DNA from: Photobacterium indicum
GTDB taxonomy: Bacteria > Pseudomonadota > Gammaproteobacteria > Enterobacterales > Vibrionaceae
NCBI RefSeq assembly: GCF_003026215.1
Contig: NZ_PYOC01000010.1
Location: 101,946 to 165,945, forward strand
DNA length: 64,000 nucleotides
Reading direction: 5' to 3'
Shown: positions 42,488 through 51,471 of the stretch, piece by piece
Position numbering within the stretch: position 1 is the first letter of the stretch
How the letters are laid out: each line of letters begins with the position of its first letter
Notes under the pieces: model-generated
What the model was told of the DNA's origin: nothing
Databases searched by the model: none
The model's input: the letters and a program-made list of their open reading frames with translations, nothing else
Translations under genes and position numbers: made by a program

Positions 42488-42982
42488 ATGTTACTGCCTC
42501 AGCCCAACTCAATATTATTGTTAACGCTAAAAACACTTGTCGCATTTGGCATTGGATTTGGTTCTTTACAACTACTCGACGCATATACTGCACCCAGTAT
42601 TCAGTCAGTGTTGCCTTCGCGTACTCCTTTAGAAGAAACATGCCAACTCAGCCAACAAGCATGTGAACAACAAGCTGCCATAATCCAACTAAGTACCGAT
42701 TTTGTTCACCCTTTAGAAGCTGCAACAATAACCGTCGACTGGCCTGATTTACCTCAAGGCACTACACAATTACTGGTGTCGTTAGAAGGCAACGAAATGA
42801 TAATGGGGGTCTATAAATTGCTCTTAACGAAACAAGCTTCTGGTCAATACAGTGGCGAGCTCATGCTACCTTTCTGCACGACAAACGCAATGACATGGCA
42901 AGGAAGCATTAAAGCCCTTTCCTCTACTAACTCAAATGACAGTATTCAGCCTCTCAATATTTCTTTAAGGATGACACAATGA
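42488..42982 (+). CDS. Hypothetical membrane-anchored protein linked to SCO
   Basis: A 164-residue protein with an N-terminal helix (LLTLKTLVAFGIGFGSLQLL) and an exported domain with three or four Cys (ETCQLSQQACEQQ and LPFCTTNAM), followed by a beta-rich segment (ATITVDWPDLPQGTTQLLVSLEGNEMIMGVYKLLL). Its stop overlaps the SCO start by 4 bp, so the two are translationally coupled and the Cys pair hints at a role in copper handling or redox together with SCO. No named family recognised. Confidence 0.7.
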   Translation: MLLPQPNSILLLTLKTLVAFGIGFGSLQLLDAYTAPSIQSVLPSRTPLEETCQLSQQACEQQAAIIQLSTDFVHPLEAATITVDWPDLPQGTTQLLVSLEGNEMIMGVYKLLLTKQASGQYSGELMLPFCTTNAMTWQGSIKALSSTNSNDSIQPLNISLRMTQ

Positions 42983-43575
42983 AATATCAATGGATAATTT
43001 TAGCGTTAGCACTGGGTGCAGGGCTTATTACGCGTTACGTAACAGATAGCAGCGACCCATCTATCACTGCCGATCAAACATATCCAATTAATATTTTAGA
43101 AAGTGGCGACAAAGCCATTGATTTATACAATACAGAAGATAGCCGTATACGCGTTGTCTATTTTGGCTATACACATTGCCCTGATGTGTGTCCAACCTCG
43201 CTTGCGGTGCTGTCTGCAGCCTTACAAAAGGTATCTCCGCAACATCTATCTAACCTGTGGCCAATTTTTATTACGCTAGACCCAGAGCGTGATACACCCG
43301 CAAAAAGTGCAGAGTACGCGCAATACTTCCATAAAAACATTATTGGAATGACTGGCACAGATACTCAAACAAAAGCACTTGCTGAAAAGTATGGGGTTTT
43401 ATATGTTCGTACAGAATTAAAAGATTCAGCATTAAAATACGCTGTCGATCACAGTTCGTATTTTTACTTTTTGAAGCCAGATGGCACTTTGCTTGAAAAA
43501 ATACCGCATACACTTAACCCTGATATCTTAGCCGAAGCAATTAACCGTTTAGCGGGTGAATCGAAACAAGCATAA
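42979..43575 (+). CDS. SCO1/SenC-family copper/thiol protein
   Basis: A 198-residue membrane-anchored thioredoxin-fold protein. An N-terminal helix (residues 5-20) leads to the periplasmic domain with the copper-binding CPDVC motif (Cys67, Cys71) in YFGYTHCPDVCPTSL and the distal His157 in VDHSSYFYFLKPDG. SCO proteins deliver copper to cytochrome oxidase or act as thiol reductases. No oxidase genes are adjacent. Confidence 0.9.
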   Translation: MKYQWIILALALGAGLITRYVTDSSDPSITADQTYPINILESGDKAIDLYNTEDSRIRVVYFGYTHCPDVCPTSLAVLSAALQKVSPQHLSNLWPIFITLDPERDTPAKSAEYAQYFHKNIIGMTGTDTQTKALAEKYGVLYVRTELKDSALKYAVDHSSYFYFLKPDGTLLEKIPHTLNPDILAEAINRLAGESKQA

Positions 43576-43987
43576 TGCCAATATAGCTCCTTAAAAAGGT
43601 GATTTTGCTTTCATGTCATTAATATAATTAAAAATAATGCGCATAAATCAAATTTGTCTGACAGTTTTCTAACAATCGAGTGGAATAATCATTTTTCTTT
43701 AAGGTAGATTGTCCATTAAAAAAACAAAAACATACAGGATTATAACAAGCTCAATTAGCTTGAAGCCCAGAAGCGACAAGCGATTCAGCCGTTTATCGAT
43801 ATCAATAAAAAGTTGATATCACTATCATTCTGTAAGGTATTCTCACGTTTGATAGAGTTTTTTTTATTAAAAACGTGCTTTTAATGAGCAATTTTAAGAT
43901 GTTATGCCATAATGATCTTGCCGACTAAAACTTTTTCAATACTCGGTTTGTAGTGGCAAACTTATGTAGAATGTAGAAGGAATAAAA
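43576..43987. other. Long leader/promoter region of lpp
   Basis: 412 bp AT-rich, with two hairpins: CAAGCT/AGCTTG near 43746-43762 and GATATCAA/TTGATATC (43798-43805 with 43813-43820). No ORF with a ribosome-binding site. The strong lpp promoter should lie in the last 100 bp. Confidence 0.5.
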
Positions 43988-44251
43988 ATGAATCGTTCAC
44001 TAACTATCCTATCTGGTGTAATTTTGAGTGCAGCTCTTATGGGTTGTTCAAGTTCAGATGAAGTAGACCAAATGCAACAACTGACTAACAAAGTAGATAT
44101 GCTTTCTGATCAAGTTAGTGCTCTTCAGAGTCAACAAGATCAAATGGCAGGCGCAGTAAATGACTCTCGTGCAGCGTCAGATGCAGCTTACCAAGAAGCT
44201 ATGCGTGCAAACCAACGTATTGATAATATCGCTGGTTCGTACACTAAGTAA
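43988..44251 (+). CDS. lpp: Major outer-membrane lipoprotein Lpp (Braun-type)
   Basis: An 87-residue precursor. The lipobox LMGC puts the lipidated Cys at residue 20. The mature 68 residues form a continuous heptad-repeat coiled coil (VDQMQQLTNKVDMLSDQVSALQSQQDQMAGAV) ending with YTK, whose terminal Lys could be linked to peptidoglycan. Composition and length match Lpp of related genera. AAGGA lies upstream. An L,D-transpeptidase gene of the type that makes this linkage is 250 bp away on the opposite strand. A good terminator follows. Confidence 0.85.
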   Translation: MNRSLTILSGVILSAALMGCSSSDEVDQMQQLTNKVDMLSDQVSALQSQQDQMAGAVNDSRAASDAAYQEAMRANQRIDNIAGSYTK

Positions 44252-44272
44252 TATGCTTTATTAAAATAAGTT

Positions 44273-44308
44273 GAAGTGATGGTATCTATATCATCACTTC
44301 TTCTTTTT
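44273..44308 (+). terminator. Rho-independent terminator of lpp
   Basis: GAAGTGATG (44273-44281) pairs with CATCACTTC (44292-44300), followed by TTCTTTTT. Confidence 0.9.
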
Positions 44309-44498
44309 ATTTATAAAAAACCAAAGGTCACCGAATCCCCTACCTGCTTCTTTTCACTTATCCTATTAGTACTTAAATAAGACGAGTACATTGCCATAAT
44401 ATGCAATATGAGGCCACGGTATAAAGCCTCCTGAACAGCGATTAAAGCTTATTTACATATAGCTAATACCGTACAGGATAAGTAAATGCTAAGAGCTT

Positions 44499-45404
44499 CT
44501 ACTGTACTTCGATAGGTAGACCCTGCTGAAGATTAAGAGCTGCATTTAAACGTGATATAGCAATATCATTACCTTCCACTTTTTCTTTCAGTGATTGATT
44601 CGCTTTAACGGGTTTTGATTGACCTACTTGCTCATCAGATTTAGATAACGGCTGATGTACTTCAACATACAACGCTCCATCGGGTTCAACTGATTGCTTT
44701 AATGGCTGATTAATAATTTGAACTGATGTACCTCTTGGTACTTGTGGAAATAACCACTCAATATCCCATGGGTTCATCCGTATACAGCCAGAACTTACTC
44801 GCATCCCAATACCAAAATCCTTATTAGTACCGTGAATTAAATACTCACCTCGGCTATAAGCAAGACGCATTGCATATTCACCTAACGGGTTTTCAGGGCC
44901 TGCAGGTACAACCGCTGGCAATTCAATATCTTTTTTTTCACGGTATTCTTTACGAATGTTTGCTGTTGGCGTCCATGTAGGGTTTTCTATCTTCTGACTA
45001 ACCTTCGTTATCATGTTCGGGGTTGCACGTCCCACGCGACCAATACCAATCGGGAAGATATACACAATCGATTTGTCATCTTCAGGGAAATAATACAACC
45101 TAAGTTCAGCGAGATTAATAATAATCCCTTTGCGTTTTACATTAGGCAGTATCACCTTTGTCGGTACAGTCAGTAATTGACCAGGTGTAGGTAAAAAAGG
45201 GTCTACGCCTTTATTTGCCGCCAATAATGCTAAAAAACCCACATTATATTTATTTGCTATATCAGCAAGGCTATCGCCCTTAGCGACTTCGTAATACTCT
45301 ACTGTGCCGACAATGTTGCTATCATCATTAGGCAGCTGATATTCAATTGCATTAGCAGCAGCTGAAGCGAAACACGTAAGAACTAAAAGTATTGAACGAA
45401 ACAC
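44499..45404 (-). CDS. L,D-transpeptidase (ErfK/YbiS-type, LysM + YkuD)
   Basis: A 301-residue periplasmic enzyme. A signal peptide ends near AAANA (about 19), a LysM peptidoglycan-binding motif spans 36-82 (YYEVAKGDSLADIANKYNVGFLALLAANKG), and the YkuD catalytic domain (about 93-235) carries His191 and the nucleophile Cys207 in HGTNKDFGIGMRVSSGCIRM. It closely follows E. coli YbiS/ErfK, which attach Lpp to peptidoglycan or make 3-3 crosslinks. Convergent with lpp. The C-terminal 65 residues are polar and of low complexity. Confidence 0.9.
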   Translation of the reverse strand: MFRSILLVLTCFASAAANAIEYQLPNDDSNIVGTVEYYEVAKGDSLADIANKYNVGFLALLAANKGVDPFLPTPGQLLTVPTKVILPNVKRKGIIINLAELRLYYFPEDDKSIVYIFPIGIGRVGRATPNMITKVSQKIENPTWTPTANIRKEYREKKDIELPAVVPAGPENPLGEYAMRLAYSRGEYLIHGTNKDFGIGMRVSSGCIRMNPWDIEWLFPQVPRGTSVQIINQPLKQSVEPDGALYVEVHQPLSKSDEQVGQSKPVKANQSLKEKVEGNDIAISRLNAALNLQQGLPIEVQ

Positions 45405-45615
45405 AGCATACCTCCTTTAGTAAACTAGTCATAATTATGGCAAATTTTTGTTTTATCTGCCGTTATACCGAAACAATTCCTACATTTAATACCGATCATA
45501 TTCTATCGAGTTAACAAGATGGTCAAGATGGCGTTAAACCTCTATGAGAAAAAATAACGAATCAGCTGTAAAACACAATCTATTCAACATACGAGTTAAA
45601 TTCCGCCTAAGGCGA

Positions 45616-45646
45616 TCAAAAAGGCGGAGCATCACTGCTCCGCCTT
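45616..45646 (-). terminator. Rho-independent terminator of the desaturase gene
   Basis: AAGGCGGAGCA (45621-45631) and TGCTCCGCCTT (45636-45646), perfect 11-bp stem with a TCAC loop. TTTTT follows on the minus strand. Confidence 0.9.
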
Positions 45647-45675
45647 ACTCGTTTAACAATACTAAAACAATTTAT

Positions 45676-46815
45676 CTATGCATATTGTGCTGTTAGCATT
45701 TTCCAAGATTTTCGTTGCTCTTGTAAGTGCAGTTTCATATCGTTGTATTGCTGCATAAATTCAAAATTTTCATAATGCTTGGTTAAATGCTTCTTCTTCA
45801 ATTCAACCATACGTTTTTTAGCTGCGTAATAATCTGAAATTTTGCTCATCAACAATTCGTATTCTTCTTCCAGTAATCGAATGCGAGCTTGAACATCACA
45901 ATTATTGGCATTAGACGCCGCTGTTAACTTAGCCTGTAAACGAACAAGTTGCATTTTCGCTCGTGCTTTCTCTACACGATCTTCAGGAGAAACACGTAAC
46001 TTGCGAGTGAAACCAAAATAAGAGCACGACTTAATTAACCACTTAGTTGGATCAAACTGCCACCAGCGAATGCCGTTACGATAATCATTTTCAAATATGT
46101 GATGGTAATTATGGTAACCCTCACCAAATGTTAGAAACGCTAGAATACCATTATCGCGTGCAGTGTTCTTATCAGTATACGGCTGAGAGCCCCATACATG
46201 AGCCAATGAGTTAATAAAGAATGTTGTATGATGGCTCAAAACTAAACGAACGACGCCGACGAGCAATAGTGCCCCCCATATATCGCCATGCACAACACCA
46301 AAAATTAATGGGAAACCGAAATTCGTCACAATAGCTAATATGCCGTAATACTTATCTTGCCACATTACAATTTTATCTTTCTGTAAGTCACGGCAGTTTG
46401 AATAATCAGTATAACGACTAGCTTGATACTCACGTAACATCCAACCAATGTGGCTATAGAAAAAGCCCATTTTCGCTGAATACGGATCTTTATCATTATT
46501 ATCAACGTGGCGGTGATGAACTCGGTGATCAGACGACCAATGCAAGATACTATTTTGCAATGCAAAAGCACCACCAATTGCAAAAATAAAACGCATTACA
46601 GCATTAGCTTCATACGTTTTATGCGACCATAAACGATGGTAGCCCGCAGTAATTGACAAACCACAATAGCTAAATGCCACAGCAAGCATTACAACTTGCG
46701 TCCAATCAAAGCCGATAAAATATGCGTAAAGTGGTGTGCCAATGGCTGCTACAGCCAGCGAGAATGAGAAAATAAAGACATTCAGCCAAATGAGTGGTGG
46801 TTTAGTGGTCGACAT
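45676..46815 (-). CDS. Membrane fatty-acid desaturase (acyl-CoA delta-9 type)
   Basis: A 379-residue diiron desaturase. Histidine boxes: HRLWSH (60-65), HRVHHRH (97-103) and HNYHH (about 245-249). Four hydrophobic helices are arranged in two hairpins. It introduces a cis double bond in saturated acyl chains at the cytoplasmic face of the membrane, adjusting fluidity to cold or pressure. Beyond the usual end (about residue 280) it has an unusual coiled-coil tail of about 100 residues (MQLVRLQAKLTAASNANNCD... to the end). The upstream region has a FabR-like palindrome. TAAAAGGAT precedes the start. Confidence 0.92.
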   Translation of the reverse strand: MSTTKPPLIWLNVFIFSFSLAVAAIGTPLYAYFIGFDWTQVVMLAVAFSYCGLSITAGYHRLWSHKTYEANAVMRFIFAIGGAFALQNSILHWSSDHRVHHRHVDNNDKDPYSAKMGFFYSHIGWMLREYQASRYTDYSNCRDLQKDKIVMWQDKYYGILAIVTNFGFPLIFGVVHGDIWGALLLVGVVRLVLSHHTTFFINSLAHVWGSQPYTDKNTARDNGILAFLTFGEGYHNYHHIFENDYRNGIRWWQFDPTKWLIKSCSYFGFTRKLRVSPEDRVEKARAKMQLVRLQAKLTAASNANNCDVQARIRLLEEEYELLMSKISDYYAAKKRMVELKKKHLTKHYENFEFMQQYNDMKLHLQEQRKSWKMLTAQYA

Positions 46816-46842
46816 CCTTTTATCCTTTTAGCCTTTAAATTG

Positions 46843-46860
46843 AGCGTACATGTGTGCGCT
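46843..46860. promoter_or_regulatory. FabR-like operator upstream of the desaturase gene
   Basis: AGCGTACATGTGTGCGCT is a near-perfect 18-bp palindrome centred about 37 bp upstream of the desaturase start. It matches the form AGCGTACA-N2-TGT-CGCT that I recall for FabR sites before fabA and fabB, so a TetR-type fatty-acid regulator probably binds here. Confidence 0.6.
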
Positions 46861-47095
46861 AGAATAATAAGTACGGTTAACTAGGTCAATCAATAAATTG
46901 CCATTTTGTTATTAGATGTAAACAGATAGAGCAAAAGTCATTCATTAGTATTAATTGTGTGATGTAGTTCACTCTATAAAGTAAGCAATGTAGATACCAA
47001 AACCTTTGACTGTTGTCTAAAAGCATAGCTAACTTTCAATAACATAATGAGGTTTAGAAGCGAGTAGAAACTATTACGTGAAAGGATTTACTAAT

Positions 47096-47566
47096 TTAGA
47101 AGGTAATATCGACGGCAGAAAAACGCGAAGAAGCTAAGTGGAAGTCGGCACTATTCTCTTGATAATACGTGGATGGCATACGTTCAAGTAAACCCGCTTT
47201 TTTAAGTGCTTGATGCTCTTCTCGGGTGATAACCACGTAGCTTAAATACGCATCAAGTAATTGCTGAATATTTTCAATTGACGCTTCATCATCCCTCACT
47301 AACACTTTCAGCATACCGATTAAAACAGGTAAAGGTAACGTCATTTCGCGAACAAGTAGTTTCCTATTAGAAATGTGACTCGCCGCTTTCGATCGTTGTG
47401 AGTATTGAAAAATACCTTCCCAATCCATTTTTCCCTGTTTAGTAACAAGGTTATGTTGGTAGCAATAATAGGACTCTAAAAAGCGACGCAAATAATGAAA
47501 GCGCTCTGCATACACCTCTAAGTAGATATGCTGAAGCTCTAAATTGATATAAAATTGATTTATCAT
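47096..47566 (-). CDS. Hypothetical protein
   Basis: A 156-residue soluble, helical protein of unknown family. It starts MINQFYINLELQHIYLEVYA and contains an aromatic-rich N-terminal part (RRFLESYYCYQHN) and a regular alpha-helical middle (MTLPLPVLIGMLKVLVRDDEASIENIQQLL). No signal peptide or membrane segment. It is on the same strand as the beta-barrel-like gene, about 65 bp downstream of it, so cotranscription is possible. Confidence 0.6.
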   Translation of the reverse strand: MINQFYINLELQHIYLEVYAERFHYLRRFLESYYCYQHNLVTKQGKMDWEGIFQYSQRSKAASHISNRKLLVREMTLPLPVLIGMLKVLVRDDEASIENIQQLLDAYLSYVVITREEHQALKKAGLLERMPSTYYQENSADFHLASSRFSAVDITF

Positions 47567-47630
47567 TGCTAACTTATTATTGTTCTAAAAATACGCGACC
47601 AACTGAATGGCCGCGATTTTATGAAGAAAA

Positions 47631-48041
47631 CTACAGGTTAAAACGTACGCCAGCAGCACCTTCAAGCTCCATGCTCGAATCATCTACATACCACGTTGTA
47701 CCCGCTTCAGCATAAAGATGGAAATAAAGGAAAGGTACTTCCAACCCAAGTCCCGCTTTTGGGCCCCACGTCTTCTCACTATCATCTACCCATTGTAACC
47801 CTACAAACGTATACAAAGGTGAATACTGTGTTCGCGCTGTAATCTCGCCTAAATTCCACATAGCGTCTGCCGAAACGCTAAAAGTATCTAAGCCAACAGC
47901 AAATCTATAATCATCTTGGTATTTTGCTGTAATGCCTGATGTTGGACTGCCGAGAAAAAGTCCGGCACTCAATGGCGCAGTTGCTGATGCATGAAATGTC
48001 GTAAACAACAACGAAGACGCCAATACTAGTTTTTTAATCAT
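47631..48041 (-). CDS. Small exported beta-barrel-like protein
   Basis: A 136-residue precursor with signal peptide MIKKLVLASSLLFTTFHASA. The mature part alternates hydrophobic and polar residues (AGLFLGSPTSGITAKYQDDYRFAVGLDTF, PKAGLGLEVPFLYFHLYAEAGTTWYV) and ends GAAGVRFNL with a terminal aromatic-x-hydrophobic pattern, as in outer-membrane beta-barrels. At about 116 residues it could make an 8-strand barrel or a periplasmic beta-sheet protein. Function unknown. Confidence 0.65.
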   Translation of the reverse strand: MIKKLVLASSLLFTTFHASATAPLSAGLFLGSPTSGITAKYQDDYRFAVGLDTFSVSADAMWNLGEITARTQYSPLYTFVGLQWVDDSEKTWGPKAGLGLEVPFLYFHLYAEAGTTWYVDDSSMELEGAAGVRFNL

Positions 48042-48340
48042 TCCTGATCTGATCCTTACACTGTTTTTATCCGTACCTTAATCGTCATTTAGTCCTTTAA
48101 ATTTCATGATTATAAGTTTGAACAATAAGTGCTTATCTATATTTTTAATGTAAAGCACTGCCTGTGCGAGAAGCAAAATACCTACTTTATTTTTGAATTC
48201 ATAGAAAAAAATCAAAAAAATTGAAATTTATCAGCTACGCCTCAGGTCTTATACAACAGTTCATATACTTTCAATTGCACAAACAACTATGTTTAAAAAC
48301 ATAAGACAATGTTTAAAAGCATGACGACGACATATTAAGG
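48042..48340. other. Divergent promoter region before msrP
   Basis: 299 bp, AT-rich, between two divergent genes. No RNA or ORF can be supported; presumably promoters for both sides. Confidence 0.5.
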
Positions 48341-49363
48341 ATGGGTATGCTAATCAAAAAAACGAACCGCTGGACACTGAATGAAAACGAAGCGACGCCT
48401 GAGTCAGTTTATAAGCAGCGTCGTGATATCTTAAAGAAGCTTGGGATAGCTGTTGTCGGTATGCCGCTGGCCTCTAATGCACAAGCCGGTATTTTTGATT
48501 TGTTCTCCGATGATAAAGCAGCACCTTCTATTGATTTACGACAATCATTAACCGCGACACCGTCGGCAAAATATCATCCTGATTTATCATTGACGCCAGA
48601 AGATAAGATATTGCAATACAACAATTTTTACGAATTTGGCACCGAGAAGTCTGACCCTGCACGTTTAGCAGCGAACTTCAAAACAGACCCATGGACAGTA
48701 AAAATAGATGGACTCGTTAACAAAAACATTACGCTGGGCTACGACGATATTTTAAAAAAATTCACACTTGAGGAGCGCATCTACCGCTTACGCTGCGTGG
48801 AAGCATGGTCAATGAACGTACCTTGGATTGGTTTTTCTCTCGCCGATTTAATCAAGATCGCCGATCCTAAAAGCAGTGCTAAATATGTCGCCTTCGAAAC
48901 CTTGTTTGACCCAGAGCAAATGCCAGGGCAAGCCTCTCGCCGTATTGGTGGTGGTATTGATTACCCATATGTTGAAGGGTTACGTTTAGATGAAGCAATG
49001 AACCCATTAGCGCTTATTTCAGTTGGTTTGTACGGTAAAACATTAGCACCACAAAATGGCGCACCACTGCGTTTGGTTGTGCCTTGGAAATACGGTTTCA
49101 AAAGCATTAAATCCATTGTGCGTATTACATTAACCGACAAAGAGCCACCAACAACGTGGAACCGTTTAGCCGCAAGCGAATATGGCTTCTATGCCAATGT
49201 GAACCCCAAAGTTGACCACCCTCGCTGGAGTCAAGCTAGTGAGCGATTCATTGGTGAAGGTAACCTATTTAGTAGCCGTCGACAGCCAACATTGATGTTT
49301 AACGGTTATGAAAAAGAAGTCGGGCATTTATACAAAGGCATGGACTTAAGGAAACAATATTAA
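48341..49363 (+). CDS. msrP: Protein-methionine-sulfoxide reductase catalytic subunit MsrP (YedY)
   Basis: A 340-residue Tat-exported molybdoenzyme that repairs oxidised methionines in periplasmic proteins. The Tat signal is YKQRRDILKKLGIAVVGMPLASNAQA (near residues 25-50), a twin-arginine followed by a mild hydrophobic stretch. The molybdopterin-ligating Cys is in YRLRCVEAWSMNVPWIGF. LRLVVPWKYGFKSIKSI and the closing GLYKGMDLR-type end match the family, and the length matches E. coli MsrP (334 aa). The next gene overlaps its stop by one base. Start may be ATG 48341 or 48347. Confidence 0.95.
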   Translation: MGMLIKKTNRWTLNENEATPESVYKQRRDILKKLGIAVVGMPLASNAQAGIFDLFSDDKAAPSIDLRQSLTATPSAKYHPDLSLTPEDKILQYNNFYEFGTEKSDPARLAANFKTDPWTVKIDGLVNKNITLGYDDILKKFTLEERIYRLRCVEAWSMNVPWIGFSLADLIKIADPKSSAKYVAFETLFDPEQMPGQASRRIGGGIDYPYVEGLRLDEAMNPLALISVGLYGKTLAPQNGAPLRLVVPWKYGFKSIKSIVRITLTDKEPPTTWNRLAASEYGFYANVNPKVDHPRWSQASERFIGEGNLFSSRRQPTLMFNGYEKEVGHLYKGMDLRKQY

Positions 49364-50004
49364 TGAAACTATCCCCACGACACATCTTTTGGCTAAAAGT
49401 CGTTATTCATATCGTATCTCTTGGTTTTTTGCTTCAACTTGTTGGTCAGACGCTAACGGGTAATTTGGGTGCAGATCCTATTCAAGGTATCAGTCACTTT
49501 ACAGGTAAAGCAGCCTTGAACACGTTAATGATAACACTACTACTTTCACCGCTTGCGCGTTATTTCAAGCAAGGTGCATTAGTCAGAGTACGTCGTTTAG
49601 TCGGGATGTATAGTTTCTTTTGGGCGGCACTGCATTTAAGTGGCTACCTAATTTTAGATCTTAGTTTAGATTGGCAATTATTAGCCAGTGAAATTATTTC
49701 TCGTCCTTATCTCTCACTTGGCGCAATTAGCTGGATCATTTTGGCATCTCTTGCCATCACTTCCACCCAAGGTATGCAACGTCGGTTAGGTCGCCGTTGG
49801 CAGAAGCTGCATAATTGGGTATACCTCGCATTGTTATTAGCGCCTATTCATTATTATTGGTCGGTAAAATCAGGTATTGTTGAGCCTAGCCTTTATATTC
49901 TAATGGCCATAACACTACTTAGCTTTCGATGGAAAACGTTTAAAAAGTGGTTACCTTCTTCATCTAGACGACTGCAGTCTGGTAACAAAAACCAACAAGC
50001 ATAG
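49363..50004 (+). CDS. msrQ: MsrQ heme-binding membrane subunit (YedZ)
   Basis: A 213-residue membrane protein with six helices that passes electrons from quinones to MsrP. His residues in KVVIHIVSL, FWAALHLSGYL and RWQKLHNWVYLALLLAPIHYYWSVK are candidate heme b ligands, and RRLGRRWQKLHNWVY is a strong family motif. The ATG overlaps the msrP stop (TAATG), so the genes form a tightly coupled operon. Confidence 0.95.
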   Translation: MKLSPRHIFWLKVVIHIVSLGFLLQLVGQTLTGNLGADPIQGISHFTGKAALNTLMITLLLSPLARYFKQGALVRVRRLVGMYSFFWAALHLSGYLILDLSLDWQLLASEIISRPYLSLGAISWIILASLAITSTQGMQRRLGRRWQKLHNWVYLALLLAPIHYYWSVKSGIVEPSLYILMAITLLSFRWKTFKKWLPSSSRRLQSGNKNQQA

Positions 50005-50029
50005 TGCTAGTAACAAAGCCGAAACATGT

Positions 50030-50060
50030 AAAACTCGATTGTAAAATAGTCGAGTTTTTG
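50030..50060 (+). terminator. Rho-independent terminator of msrPQ
   Basis: AAACTCGA (50031-50038) and TCGAGTTT (50050-50057) form the stem, followed by TTG after a five-T run. Confidence 0.8.
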
Positions 50061-50254
50061 CTCACTTCCCTCTTTGTCTATTCTACGCCTTCAAATACAT
50101 GTAATTTATAGGGTTGATCTACGATCAACTCTGTACTTTTTGGTAGGATGACATATTATCTCTGTATGTTTTATAGATGAGGAATCAAGATTACACTCGT
50201 CTTCGATGATTTGATTACTTGTTGCACTTCACTATTTTTTAAGGCGAGCATTTC

Positions 50255-50884
50255 TTGGTTAGTGATCTTATTACTGTCAGCATTCAACAATTCCAAGAGG
50301 ATTGCTTGCAACTATGTGACCAGCATTACCCGACAGTTCACAATCGTGGCATGCGTGAAAATCACTTAGGAAAAGCACTATGCCGAAGAATGATGTCAAC
50401 TTTTCAGCAAGCAGATATAACGCCACTATTCACTCAAATAGATGATGAAAATGCACTGCCTCAACCAATATATAATATAAAAAGCAATGAATTTACAGTT
50501 TGGGTTATCGCTCACCACTTATTAAGTGCAAATATCGCTCGGCGTGACGCGTTAGTACACACAATAAAGAATGTTTCTGAACACTTTGATGCTAATACTA
50601 AGAACTACCTTCTACTTGTTGCTGATCATTGGTTTGATCGCAGTAAAGCAAGTAAAGAAATACCGTCTTGGTGGCTAGGTCAACTACCAGAAAATATTGA
50701 AGATTATTATCACGATGGCATTAAATTGTTAGAAACGCCAAACACGCTACCTGTCGCGATGAATGAATGTGTCGAACTAACTAATGGACTAATGCAAATT
50801 CATCATCCATTAAAGAGCCATGCTAGCAACAAAACCGTTCACAAATACATTCTTTTAACTGCCATTTACACTGTTAAGCTCTAG
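50255..50884 (+). CDS. Hypothetical protein, TTG start
   Basis: A 209-residue soluble protein of unknown family (MVSDLITVSIQQFQEDCLQL onward). The TTG start is supported by AAGGCGAG 6 nt upstream. It is mostly helical with a His/Trp-rich middle (VIAHHLLSANIARRDA, VADHWFDRS, IPSWWLGQLPENIEDYYHDG). The pattern of spaced HH, DHW and HHP is suggestive of a helical bundle, but I see no established metal-binding motif. No signal peptide. Confidence 0.65.
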   Translation: MVSDLITVSIQQFQEDCLQLCDQHYPTVHNRGMRENHLGKALCRRMMSTFQQADITPLFTQIDDENALPQPIYNIKSNEFTVWVIAHHLLSANIARRDALVHTIKNVSEHFDANTKNYLLLVADHWFDRSKASKEIPSWWLGQLPENIEDYYHDGIKLLETPNTLPVAMNECVELTNGLMQIHHPLKSHASNKTVHKYILLTAIYTVKL

Positions 50885-50990
50885 TACACAGATAAAAGCA
50901 TTCAGGATGCAGCTTAAACGCATTTACCTAATGTCTTGGTAAGCTTTGCTGTCTTGTAGTTTCAATACCTTGTAATCAATATCCGTTTAA

Positions 50991-51392
50991 TTAATCAATC
51001 CAATCATTTTTCTTCAAATGTTCAAGAATAAGCTTCGTTGCTGCAGATCCTTTGTGTTTGTCTTTATAACTAAGCCAAGTCACCTCTTCTATTTCAGATG
51101 CAGCAACAATTTTACCGGTGTACTCAGCTTGATAGCATGTCATTTTTACAATAACACCTTCCGCTTTTCCATCCGCTTGGGCTTTGAATGTATTAAAGTA
51201 CTCGATACTGTCCGGAGTAAGTTCGACTGAAAGCTCCTCGTGTATTTCTCTTACCAGTGCTTCTTTATCACTTTCACCAACTTCCCTCTTTCCACCGGGA
51301 AGATAATAAATATCTTTACCCTTAGAGCGGGCCATTAATACTTGTTTATCTTTTACATACAGCCAAGCTAATTTATCGATTTCTTTTAACAC
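50991..51392 (-). CDS. Nudix hydrolase
   Basis: A 133-residue Nudix protein. The Nudix box at about 34-56 (GKREVGESDKEALVREIHEELSV) fits G-x5-E-x7-R-E-U-x-E-E-x-x-U with the catalytic REIHEE intact. Such enzymes hydrolyse nucleoside diphosphate derivatives; the small single-domain size and LPGGKREVGES context are seen in MutT-like sanitising or unspecific enzymes. Substrate unknown. Monocistronic. Confidence 0.9.
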   Translation of the reverse strand: MLKEIDKLAWLYVKDKQVLMARSKGKDIYYLPGGKREVGESDKEALVREIHEELSVELTPDSIEYFNTFKAQADGKAEGVIVKMTCYQAEYTGKIVAASEIEEVTWLSYKDKHKGSAATKLILEHLKKNDWID

Positions 51393-51471
51393 GCACGATA
51401 CTCTTAAAAATTAAAATAAGCAGGAAGAGACCTATTGATCCTCTTCCCTTATATGCGCAATATGCACGCTT

